From Apteryx mantelli (Eukaryota > Chordata > Aves > Apterygiformes > Apterygidae): a stretch of 64,000 nucleotides of DNA. The stretch spans positions 190,001-254,000 of the forward strand of contig NC_090015.1 of assembly GCF_036417845.1 (NCBI RefSeq). Reading direction: 5' to 3'. Below, one piece after another: positions 34,060 to 45,600 of this stretch. The stretch's first letter is position 1, and each line of letters begins with the position of its first letter. The position numbers and the translations under genes are program-made. The notes under the pieces are model-generated. The model ran no database searches. It was not told the DNA's origin and was given only the letters and a program-made list of their open reading frames with translations.

Positions 34060-36365
34060 AGATCCCCCTTGGAGCCACCACGGTGCTCACGGATCGTGGT
34101 GGCACCAAGGAGGAGGTTCTGACCCACGGCTCGGCCCCATAGAGCCTCCCCGGACCCCTCTCAGACGTCCCATGGATCCCCCTTGGAGCCACCATGGCGC
34201 TCATGGATCATGGTGGCACCAAGGAGGAGGTCCTGACCCATGGCTCGGCCCCATAGAGCCCCCTAGACCCTTCTCAGACGTCCCATGGATCCTGCTTGGA
34301 TCCACCATGGCGCTCATGGATCGTGGTGGCACCAAGGAGGAGGTCCTGACCCATGGCTCGGCCCCATAGAACCCCCTAGACCCCTTTCAGACGTCCCATG
34401 GATCCCCCTTGGAGCCACCATGGCGCTCACGGATCGTGGTGGCACCAAGGAGGAGGTCCTGACCCATGGCTCGGCCCCATAGAGCCTCCCCAGACCCCTC
34501 TCAGATGTCCCATGGATCCTGCTTGGATCCACCATGGCGCTCACGGATTGTGGTGGCACCAAGGAGGAGGTTCTGACCCATAGCTCAGCCCCATAGAGCC
34601 TCCCCGGACCCCTCTCAGACGTCCCATGGATCCTGCTTGGCTCCACCATGATGCTTTGTGGGGTCTCATGGATCGTGGTGGCACCAAGGAGGAGGTTCTG
34701 ACCCATGGCTCGGCCCCATAGAACCCCCTAGACCCCTCTCAGACATCCCATGGATCCCCCTTGGCTCCACCATGGCGCTCATGGATCGTGGTGGCACCAA
34801 GGAGGAGGTTCTGACCCATGGCTCGGCCCCATAGAGCCCCCTAGACCCCTTTCAGACGTCCCATGGATCCTGCTTGGAGCCACCATGGCGCTCATGGATC
34901 GTGGTGGCACCAAGGAGGAGGTTCTGACCCATAGCTCGGCCCCATAGAGCCCCCTGGACCCCTCTCAGACGTCCCATGGATCCCCCTTGGATCCACCATG
35001 GCGCTCATGGATCGTGGTGGCACCAAGGAGGAGGTTCTGACCCATGGCTCGGCCCCATAGAACCCCCTAGACCCCTTTCAGACGTCCCATGGATCCTGCT
35101 TGGCTCCACCATGGCGCTTTGGGGGGTTTCATGGATCATGGTGGCACCAAGGAGGAGGTTCTGACCCACGGCTCGGCCCCATAGAGCCTCCCCGGACCCC
35201 TCTCAGACGTCCCATGGATCCCCCTTGGATCCACCATGATGCTTTGTGGGATCTCATGGATCATGGTGGCACCAAGGAGGAGGTTCTGACCCATGGCTCG
35301 GCCCCATAGAGCCTCCCCGGACCCCTCTCAGACGTCCCATGGATCCTACTTGGATCCACCATGATGCTTTGTGGGATCTCATGGATCATGGTGGCACCAA
35401 GGAGGAGGTTCTGACCCACGGCTCAGCCCCATAGAACCCCCTAGACCCCTCTCAGACGTCCCATGGATCCTGCTTGGATCCACCTTGCGCTCATGGATCA
35501 TGGTGGCACCAAGGAGGAGGTTCTGACCCATGGCTCGGCCCCATAGAGCCCCCCGGACCCCTCTCAGACGTCCCATGGATCCTGCTTGGCTCCACCATGG
35601 CGCTCATGGATCGTGGTGGCACCAAGGAGGAGGTTCTGACCCACGGCTCGGCCCCATAGAGCCCCCCCGGACCCCTTTCAGACGTCCCATGGATCCTGCT
35701 TGGCTCCACCATGGCGCTTTGGGGGGTTTCATGGATCATGGTGGCACCAAGGAGGAGGTTCTGACCCACGGCTCGGCCCCATAGAGCCTCCCCGGACCCC
35801 TCTCAGACGTCCCATGGATCCCCCTTGGATCCACCATGGCGCTCATGGATCGTGGTGGCACCAAGGAGGAGGTTCTGACCCATGGCTCGGCCCCATAGAG
35901 CCCCCCCGGACCCCTTTCAGACGTCCCATGGATCCTGCTTGGCTCCACCATGGCGCTTTGGGGGGTTTCATGGATCATGGTGGCACCAAGGAGGAGGTTC
36001 TGACCCACGGCTCGGCCCCATAGAGCCTCCCCGGACCCCTCTCAGACGTCCCATGGATCCCCCTTGGATCCACCATGGCGCTCATGGATCGTGGTGGCAC
36101 CAAGGAGGAGGTTCTGACCCACGGCTCAGCCCCATAGAGCCCCCTGGACCCCTCTCAGACGTCCCATGGATCCTGCTTGGATCCACCATGATGCTTTGTG
36201 GGATCTCATGGATCATGGTGGCACCAAGGAGGAGGTCCTGACCCATGGCTCGGCCCCATAGAGCCCCCTAGACCCTTCTCAGACGTCCCATGGATCCCCC
36301 TTGGATCCACCATGGCGCTCACGGATCGTGGTGGCACCAAGGAGGAGGTCCTGACCCACGGCTCA
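34060..36365 (+). repeat. 113-bp tandem repeat in TGFB1I1 3' UTR
   Basis: About 20 copies of a 113-bp unit (for example unit starts at 34169, 34282 and 34395) containing CCCATGGATCCCCCTTGGA, GGTGGCACCAAGGAGGAGG and CTCGGCCCCATAGAGCC. Occasional units are longer where GATGCTTTGTGGGATCTC replaces the shorter form. Begins within a few bases of the stop codon. Confidence 0.93.
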
Positions 36366-36619
36366 GCCCCACAGAACCCCCCCCCCCCCCAAAGCGTGGG
36401 GCTGACCCATGGAGCCCCCTCCTCCTTGTCCCATGCCAGGAGCTGCCCCACAGGGGCCGGGGTGGCCGGGGGGGGGGGCCCGGGGGGGCAGTGGGGGGGC
36501 AGCTGTGGGGCCCGGTGGGGCAGTTGGGGGGCAGCTGTGGGGCCCGGGGGGGCAGTTGGGGGAGGGGGGGGAGGTCGCACTTGCTCTTTGCTTGCACAGG
36601 CTGAAGATTTTGTATTTAT

Positions 36620-37800
36620 GGGGCAGGAGGGGGGTCTATGGGGCAGGAGGAGGGTCTACGGGGCAGGTTGAGGGTCTATGGGGCAGGTTGGGGGTCTATG
36701 GGGCAGGTTGAGGGTCTATGGGGCAGGTTGGGGGTCTATGGGGCAGGAGGGGGGGTCTATGGGGCAGGTTGGGGGTCTATGGGGCAGGAGGAGGGTCTTT
36801 GGGGCAGGTTGAGGGTCTATGGGGCAGGTTGGGGGTCTATGGGGCAGGAGGGGGGGTCTATGGGGCAGGTTGGGGGTCTATGGGGCAGGAGGAGGGTCTT
36901 TGGGGCAGGTTGAGGGTCTATGGGGCAGGTTGGGGGTCTATGGGGCAGGAAGGGGGTCAATGGGGCAGGTTGAGGGTCTATGGGGCAGGAGGGGGGGTCT
37001 GTGGGGCAGGTTGAGGGTCTATGGGGCAGGATGGAGTCCTATGGGGAAGGTTGGGGGTCTATGGGGCAGGAGGGGGGTCTATGGGGCAGGTTGAGGGTCT
37101 ATGGGGCAGGAGGGGGGTCAATGGGGCAGGTTGGGGGTCTATGGGGCAGGTTGGGGGTCTATGGGGCAGCGGGGGGGTTCAATGGGGCAGGAGGAGGGTC
37201 TATGGGGCAGGAGGGGGGTCAATGGGGCAGGAGGGGGGTTCTATGGGGCAGGTTGAGGGTCTATGGGGCAGGAGGGGGGTCAATGGGGCAGGTTGGGGAT
37301 CTACAGGGCAGGTCAAGGGACCTATGGGGCAGGCGGGGGATCTATGGGGAAGGTGGGGGGGAATCTATGGGGCAGGTGGGGGATCTATGGGGCAGGTTTG
37401 GGGGCAGATCGGGGGGATCCATGGGGCAGATCAGTGGGGATCCATGGGGCAGGTGGGGGATCTATGGGGCAGATTGGGGATCTAGGGGGCAGATCGGGGG
37501 GATCTAGGGGGCAGGTGGGGGATCTAGGGGGCAGGTTGGGGGGGCAGATCGGGGATCTAGGGGGGGCAGACCGGGGGGATCCATGGGGCAGGTCAGGGGA
37601 TCTATGGGGCAGGTCGGGATCTATGGGGCAGATTGGGGATCCATGGGGCAGGTGGGGGATCTATGGGGCAGGCTGAGGGGGGGCAGATCGGGGGGATCCA
37701 TGGGGCAGATCGGGGGGGATCCATGGGGTAGGTTGAGGATCTATGGGGCAGGTTGAGGATCTATGGGGCAGGGGGGGGGAATCTATGGGGCAGGTGGGGG
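36620..37800 (+). repeat. ~20-bp minisatellite, distal TGFB1I1 3' UTR
   Basis: Units GGGTCTATGGGGCAGGTTGA and GGGGCAGGAGGGGGGTCTAT, later GGGGGATCTATGGGGCAGG, about 55 copies. A non-repetitive piece at 36370-36620, including GAAGATTTTGTATTTATGG, separates it from the 113-bp array. Confidence 0.9.
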
Positions 37801-37841
37801 GGGGGGCACGCGGCACCGGGCGCACGCGGCTCAGCGCGGCC

Positions 37842-37847
37842 AATAAA
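37842..37847 (+). promoter_or_regulatory. Probable TGFB1I1 poly(A) signal
   Basis: AATAAA in the non-repetitive sequence CAGCGCGGCCAATAAACACC. It is the only canonical signal I found between the TGFB1I1 stop and KREMEN2, implying a 3' UTR of about 3.8 kb made mostly of tandem repeat. Confidence 0.6.
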
Positions 37848-38149
37848 CACCCGCAGCACAAGCGGCCTCCGGCCTCGGTCTGTGGGGCGCCCCCCAACTG
37901 CCCCCCCAACCCCCCCCAACTGCCCCCCCCCCCCGGGAGGGGCCCAGGCGTCCGGGCCCCAGTTTGGGTCGAGGAGGGGGGCGAATTTCCCACACAAAAG
38001 GGCCCCTTTCGCCCCCTTTTGGGGGGGGGGGGCTTCTCCCCCCCCCCCGGCAGCCATTTCGGGGGGGGGGGTGGTTCCCCCTCCGTTTCGCCCCCCCCGT
38101 TTTTTGGGGCTGTTTCACCCGCTCCGGGGGCCATTTTGCGCCTCCCCCC

Positions 38150-38710
38150 CCCCTCCCTTCGCCGTCCTTCCGCGCATGCGCAGCGCTCGGGAGTCGCCTC
38201 CCCCCCTCCCCTCGCTGTCCTCCTGCGCATGCGCAGTGCGTGGGAGTCGCCTCCCTCCTCCCCCTCCGTCTTTTCGCGCATGCGTAGCGCGTGGGAGTCG
38301 CTTCCCCCCGCCCCTCCCTGTCCACTGGCGCATGCGCAGCGCTCTGGAGTCACCTCCCCCCTCCCCCTCCGTCTTTTCGCGCATGCGCAGCGCGTGGGAG
38401 TAGCTTCCCCCCTCCCCTCTCCGTCCTCCTGCGCATGCGCAGCGCTCGGGAGTCGCCTCCCTCCTCCCCTCTCCGTCTTTTCGCTCATGCGCAGCACGTG
38501 GGAGTCGCCCCCCCCGTCCGGCGGCGCATGCGCAGCGCTCGGGAGTCATCGCCCCCTCCCCTACCTGTCCGTCAGCGCATGCGCAGCCCTCGGGCGTCTG
38601 CTACTCCCCCTCCCCTACCTGTCCGGCGGCGCATGCGCAGCGCCCGGGAGTCTCTTCCACCCCCCCATCCGACGGCGCATGCGCAGTGCGTGGGAGTCGC
38701 CTCCCCCCCT
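38150..38710 (+). promoter_or_regulatory. Eleven-copy NRF1-site tandem array
   Basis: A ~50-bp tandem unit, each holding the NRF1 palindrome GCGCATGCGC followed by AGCGCTCGGGAGTCGCC and a C/T tract. Site starts: 38172, 38225, 38276, 38328, 38379, 38431, 38483 (degenerate), 38524, 38575, 38629, 38675. It lies about 1 kb upstream of the KREMEN2 ATG and downstream of the TGFB1I1 poly(A) signal. Confidence 0.9.
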
Positions 38711-38739
38711 CCCCTCGCCGTCCGGGGGCGGTGCCGCGC

Positions 38740-39020
38740 GGCGGCCGCTGGAAAGGGCGGGAAAGGGGCGGGGCCGCGCGACGCCCCTTGATTGGCCGCC
38801 GCGGCGGGAGGGGGGGGGCAAACCGTCCGGGGGGCGTGGCCGACGGGGGGCGTGGCCACCCCGCCGACGCTCCCTCCCCGCCCCCCCCCCCACGGGTACC
38901 TGGGCATCGGGGAGCGGCGGCCTGGCCCCGCCCCCTCCCCCCCACCCTGCGCCCCCATTGGCTCCCGCGCCTGTCAATCACGGCAGCGGGGGGGCGGGGG
39001 CGGGGCCACCACCCCACAGG
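38740..39020 (+). promoter_or_regulatory. Probable KREMEN2 promoter CpG island
   Basis: GC boxes (GGGGCGGGGCC) and inverted CCAAT boxes ATTGG at 38791 and 38957 directly follow the NRF1 array. No TATA box. The 39030-39600 stretch that follows holds scattered copies of the CCCGGACGCCTGGGCCCC core and is probably 5' UTR or proximal promoter. Confidence 0.6.
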
Positions 39021-39619
39021 GGCAGAGGGGTCCGTGGAGGGGGCAGCCCCGGACGCCTGGGCCCCCTCGTGGGGTCTATGGGGGGGCAGCCCAGATGCCT
39101 GGCCCCCCCCCCCCCCCCGTGGGGCAGGGGGGTCCGTGGGGGAGGGGCAGCCCCGGACGCCTGGGCCCCCTCGCACCCATCCCAAAAGGGGTTTCACCCC
39201 CCCCCCCCCTTCACAGGGGGCCCAGGCGTCCGGCCCCCCCCCCCCGCATCCCCATCCCAGCAGCCCCCCCTCATTTACCCACAATGCCCCGGGGCAGCCG
39301 TGCCCCCCTGCTCTGTCGGGGGGGGGGATTTCCCAGCTCCTCTCAGGACACCTGGGCCCCTCGGGGCAGCTCCCGGACGCCTGGGCCCCCCCGGGAATGG
39401 CGGTGGGTGGGTGGGGGGGGGGCAGGTGGTGGCGGGGAGCCAGAACGCCTGGGCCCCGTTCCCGGCTCGGGTTGCGCGGGCAGGCGGGGCCCAGGCGTCC
39501 GGGGGTGAGGAAAAGGGGGGGGGGGGCCCAGGCGGCTCCTCCCCGGCACGGTGCAGGAACCTCGGGGCCCAGGCGTCCGGGCGGGCGCCCCCCCACCCCC
39601 CCCAACCCACCCACCCACC

Positions 39620-42600
39620 ATGGCCTGGGTACCCGGCGTCCTGCTGGTGCTGCGCGGTGCCGCCGCCTTGGCCGGAGACGGTGAGTGGGGCCCGGACGCC
39701 TGGGCCCCTCGGGGAAGCTGCGGTGCGGATACGGGGCGCCCGGACGCCTGGGCCCCTCGGGGCAGCTCTAGTGCGGATACGGGGCGCCCGGACGCCTGGG
39801 CCCCTCGGGGCAGCTCTAGTGCGGATACGGGGCGCCCGGACGCCTGGGCCCCTCGGGGAAGCTCTAGTGCGGATATGGGGTGCCCGGACGCCTGGGCCCC
39901 TCGGGGCAGCTCTAGTGCGGATACGGGGCGCCCGGACGCCTGGGCCCCTCGGGGCAGCTCTAGTGCGGATACGGGGCGCCCGGACGCCTGGGCCCCTCGG
40001 GGCAGCTCTAGTGCGGATACGGGGCGCCCGGACGCCTGGGCCCCTCGGGGCAGCTCTAGTGCGGATACGGGGCGCCCGGACGCCTGGGCCCCTCGGGGAA
40101 GCTGCGGTGCAGATACGGGGCGCCCGGACGCCTGGGCCCCTCGGGGCAGCTCTAGTGCGGATACGGGGCGCCCGGACGCCTGGGCCCCTCGGGGAAGCTG
40201 CGGTGCAGATACGGGGCGCCCGGACGCCTGGGCCCCTCGGGGAAGCTGCGGTGCGGATACGGGGCGCCCGGACGCCTGGGCCCCTCGGGGAAGCCCTGAT
40301 GCAGGGACGGGGCTCCCGGACGCCTGGGCCCCTGCTCCCTATCCCCCGCCCAAGACACCCTCCCCCAGTAGCTCCCAGTCTGGGAACTGGGAGGCTCCCG
40401 GGACGCTGCCCCGGGGCCCAGGCAGGAACAGGCTGAGCCGGGTCGGAGCAGGGTGGGACTCGTCGGCGCCGGCACCCAGGAATCCGGCGGGGGCCCAGGC
40501 GTCCGGGCGGGAAGGGGCCCAGGCATCCGGGCGGGAAGGGGCCCAGGCGTCCGGGCCCCGACGCAGCTGCCCCCCATCACCCCCCCCCCCCACCCAGCGC
40601 AGCCACCTGTCCCTCGCCCACCCGATGGCGGCGACAGGTGGGACCCGGACGCCTGGGCCCCCCCTCCTCCCCCCGTGGGGCCCTGTTGGGGGGGTCCCGG
40701 ACGCCTGGGCCCTCTGATGGCGCTGCCACATCTGGATGGGCAGAGGCAGGTGCTGGGTTGGGGGGGGGGAACAGCTGGGGCAGGTCTCTGGGGGCCCAGG
40801 CATCCGGGTCGCCCCACTGTGCACCCCACTGCTGCTCCCCTCCGCACCCCCGGCGGGGCCCAGGCGTCCGGGCGAGCCCCGACCCGTCTTCCCTCTTCAA
40901 AGGCCTCGTCGGCCCCTCTGAGGTGCTGCCAAGGCTCCGGGCGTGGGGCAGGGCCCAGCCCCACATTGGGGGGGGGGGGGCAGGGGGGGTCCGGCCCGGA
41001 CACCTGGGCCCCCTTTGGGGGGGTGGGGTTGTGGGGGCGGAGCAAAGCGGGGTGGGGAGGAGGAGGAGGGGGGGGGAGGCCCGGACACCTGGGCCCCCTT
41101 TGGGGCGGAGCTGGGGCGGAGGCGTGGGGGCGGCGGGAGAAGAGCTTGGGAACCCGGACGCCTGGGCCCCCCCCTCCGGCGCTGGGAGGGACCTGGGGTT
41201 TGGTGGAGGCGAGCTGGGGGGGGGGGTGGGGCCCGGACGCCTGGGCCCCTTGGGGACACAGTACCAGGGTTCCCGGACACCTGGGCCCCAGGGCACCTGG
41301 ACAGCTGGGTCCCCGGACGCCTGGGCCCCTGGGGCACCCGGACTCCTGGGCCCCCTTGGGGACACGGTGCCTGGGTCCCCGGACACCTGGGTCCCCAGAC
41401 GCCTGGGCCCCTTGGGGACATGAGGGACGTGGTATCGGGCTCCCCGGACGCCTGGGCCCCTGGGGCACCCGGACACCTGGGTCCCCGGACACCTGGGCCC
41501 CTGGGGCACCTGGACACCTGGGTCCCCGGACACCTGGGCCCCTGGGGCACCTGGACACCTGGGTACCCGGACGCCTGGGCCCCTTGGGGACGTGAGGGAC
41601 GTGGTATCGGGCTCCCTGGACACCTGGGCCCCTTGGGGCACCCGGACACCTGGGCCCCTTGGGATTATGGTACCAGGCTCCCCGGACACCTGGGCCCCTG
41701 GGGCACCTGGACACCTGGGTCCCCGGACACCTGGGCCCCTTGGGGACGTGAGGGACGTGGTATCGGGCTCCCCGGACGCCTGGGCCCCTGGTTCCCCGGA
41801 CGCCTGGGCCCCTCACCCACTCCCCCAACCCCGTCGCCTCCGCGCAGAGGCGTCCGAGTGCTTCACGGTGAACGGCGCCGACTACCGGGGGGCTCAGAGC
41901 CGGACGGGGCCGGGGGCGGCGGGGCGGCCCTGCCTCTTCTGGAACCGCACCGGCACCGGCGGCGCCGACGGTTCCCTCCGCGACGGTGACGGTGACGGCG
42001 ACGGCGGCGGCCTGGGGCCCCACAACCACTGCCGCAACCCCGACGGCGACGCCCGGCCCTGGTGCTACGTGGCCGACGGCGGTGGCGGTGGTGACGGCGG
42101 CGGTGGCGCCGAGTGGAAGTACTGCGACATCCCCTCCTGCCGCAGTGAGACAGGATATGGGGGCGATATGGGGGGATATGGGGTCGATATGGGGGGGATA
42201 TGGGGGGGTATGGGGTCAATATGGGGAGATATGGGGGGGTATGGGGTCGATATTGGGAGATATGGGGGGATATGGGATGATACGTGGTCAATATAGGGTG
42301 ATACGTGGTCGATATGGGGGGATATGGGGGGATATGGGGGCAATAAGGGGGGATATGGGGCGATATGGGGGGATATGGGGGATATGGGGGGATATGGGGT
42401 CGATATGGGGGGTATGGAGTCAATATGGGGAGATATGGGGGGATATGGGATGATACGTGGTCAATATAGGGTGATAGGTGGTCGATATGGGGGGATATGG
42501 GGTCGATATGGGGAGATAGGGGGAGATATGGGGTCGATATGGGGCAATATGGGGGGATATGGGATGATACATGGTCAATATGGGGTCGATATGGGGGGAT

Positions 42601-45600
42601 ATGGGATTGATATAGGGGGATATGGGGGGATATAGGGTCAATATGGGGAGATATGGGGTTGATATAGGGGGATATGGGGCGATATGGGGGGATATGGGGT
42701 GATACATGGTCGATATGGGGTGATATGGGGTCGATATGGGGAGATATGGGGGGATATTGGGTATGTGGGGTCAGTATGGGGAGATATGGGGTGATATGAG
42801 GAGATATGGGAGAGATATGAGGTCGATATGGGGGGATATGGGATGATACGTGGTCAATATGGGGTCGATATGGGGGGGATATGGGGGGTATGGGATGATA
42901 CATGGTCAATATGGGGTGATATGGGGAGATATGGGGAGATATGGGGGGATATGGGGTCGATATGGGGCGATATGGGGAGATATGGAATGATACCTGGTCA
43001 ATATGGGGTGATACATGGTCGATATGGGGTGATATGGGGTCGATATGGGGAGATATGGGGGGATATTGGGTATGTGGGGTCAGTATGGGGAGATATGGGG
43101 TGATATGAGGAGATATGGGAGAGATATGAGGTCGATATGGGGGGATATGGGATGATACGTGGTCAATATGGGGTCGATATGGGGGGGATATGGGGGGTAT
43201 GGGATGATACATGGTCAATATGGGGTGATATGGGGAGATATGGGGAGATATGGGGGGATATGGGGTCGATATGGGGCGATATGGGGAGATATGGAATGAT
43301 ACCTGGTCAATATGGGGCGATACATGGTCGATATGGGGGGATATGGGGTCGATATAGGGGGATATGGGGCCAATATGAGTCGATATGGGGTGATAAGGGG
43401 TCGATATGGGAGGATACGGGGGATATGGGGTGATACGGGGGGATATGGGGTGATACGGGGTCAATACAGGGGGATATGGGGTCGATATGGGGGGATACGG
43501 GGGGATATGGGGTCAATACAGGGGGATGTGGGGTTGATACAGGCGGATATGGGGTCGAAACAGGCAGATATGGGGCTGATACAGGAAGATATGGGGGGAT
43601 ACAGGGTCAATACAAGCGGATACAGGGTCCGTACAGGCGGACGCGGGGGCGTACGGGGGTCAATACGGGGTGACACGGGGCCGACACCGAGCCGACCCCA
43701 GAGGACCCAGCTCGGCGGTCGGATCCGGGCGCCGCCGCCTGTGCCTCCGTCACCCGTCTCCGGTTGACAATCTCCCCCCCCCACCTCCGGCAGTGCCCGG
43801 CTTCGTGGGCTGTTTCGTGGACTCGGGGTCGCCGCCGGCGCTGAGCGGGGCCAGCGGCACCTCCACCCGCCTGACGGTACCGCTCTGCATCCGCTTCTGC
43901 CGCGCCCGCGGCTACGAGGTACCGCCGGCGGCTACAGCCGCCCCGCACACCCGCCGCGACGCCCGCCCTCGCCCCGGGTCCCTGCCGATAGCTGGTGGGG
44001 GTGGAGGGACCCCCGGCGCCCTACAACCGCCCTGCACACCTGCAGCAACACCCGCTGCAACACCCGTACCCCATCAACAGCTTGTCAGGGTTGAGGTACC
44101 CCCAGTGCCCTACCACTGCCCCGCACACCCGCCGCAACACCTGTCCCCCTTCAACAGCTCACGGGGGTCAAGGTACCCCCAGTGCCCTACAACCATCCGC
44201 ACACCCGCCCGCACACCCGCAGCAACACCCGCACTCCTCAACAGCTCATTGGGGTTGAGGTACCCCCGTCGCCCTACAACCGCCCCACACACCCACCACA
44301 ACACCTGCTGCAATACCTGTAGTCTTCAACAGCTCATGGGGGTTGAGGTACCCTTGTCGCCCTACCACCGCCCCGCACACCCGCCACAACACCCGTCCCC
44401 CTTCGACAGCTGGCGGGGGCCGAGGTACCCCTAGCACCCTACAGCCGGGGCGACCCCCGCCCTCACCCCCAACCCCCCCCCCTCCCAACACACACAGTTC
44501 GCGGGGGTGGAGGCCGGCTACGCCTGTTTCTGCGGCCACGCGGGTGACGTGCGCCGGGGCCGCCGGGCCGGGGCGGCCGAGTGTGACCAGGTGTGTTTCG
44601 GCAAGGCCAGCCAGCTGTGCGGCGGCGACGGCCGCCTCGCCGTCTACCACGGTGAGTCCGGCGCGGTGACGGCGGCGCGGTGACAACGTCACGGTGACAA
44701 CGTCGCGGTGACAATGTCATGGTGATGCCATTGCAGTGAGGCTAATGCGGTGACACTGTCACAGTGATGCTGTCACGGTGACGCCGTCGTGGTGACACCG
44801 TCGCGGTGACGCCGTCACCCGGCATTGTCACCGTCACCCCCTTCCCCGGCTTGCTTCCCCTGGGTTGCCCCCAGCCGCCCTACCATCGCCCGGTTGCCGT
44901 GGTTACCCCGCCCCGGCGGTTGCCGTGGTTACCCCGGTGTGGCCCGCCCTCGGTTACCGTGGTTACGCTAGACCCAACCTGCTACCTGGTCACCGTGGGG
45001 CTGCGGTTGCCATGGGGATGTGGTTGCCGTGGTTGCCATGGGTTGGTGGTCACCATGGGTTGGTGGTCTCCATGGTGTGGTGGTCTCCATGGGTCCATGA
45101 TGGCCATGGCTTGGTGGTCACCATGGGGTGGTGGTCTCCATGGGTCCACGATGGCCGTGGGGTGACGGTCACCATGAGGTGGGGGTCTCCATGGGTCCAC
45201 GGCTTGGTGGTCACCATGGTGTGGTGGTCTCCATGGATCCACATTGGCCATGGCTTGGTGGTCACCATGGGGTGGTGCTCTCCATGGGTCCATGAAGGCC
45301 ATGGGATGGTGGTCACCATGGTGTGGTGGTCTCCATGGGTCCACGATGGCCGTGGGGTGATGGTCACCATGAGGTGGGGGTCTCCATGGGTCCACGGCTT
45401 GGTGGTCACCATGGGTGGTGGTCTCCATGGATCCACATTGGCCATGGCTTGGTGGTCACCATGGGGTGGTGGTCTCCATGGGTCCACGATGGCCGTGGGG
45501 TGATGGTCACCATGAGGTGGGGGTCTCCATGGGTCCACGGCTTGGTGGTCACCATGGGTGGTGGTCTCCATGGATCCACATTGGCCATGGCTTGGTGGTC

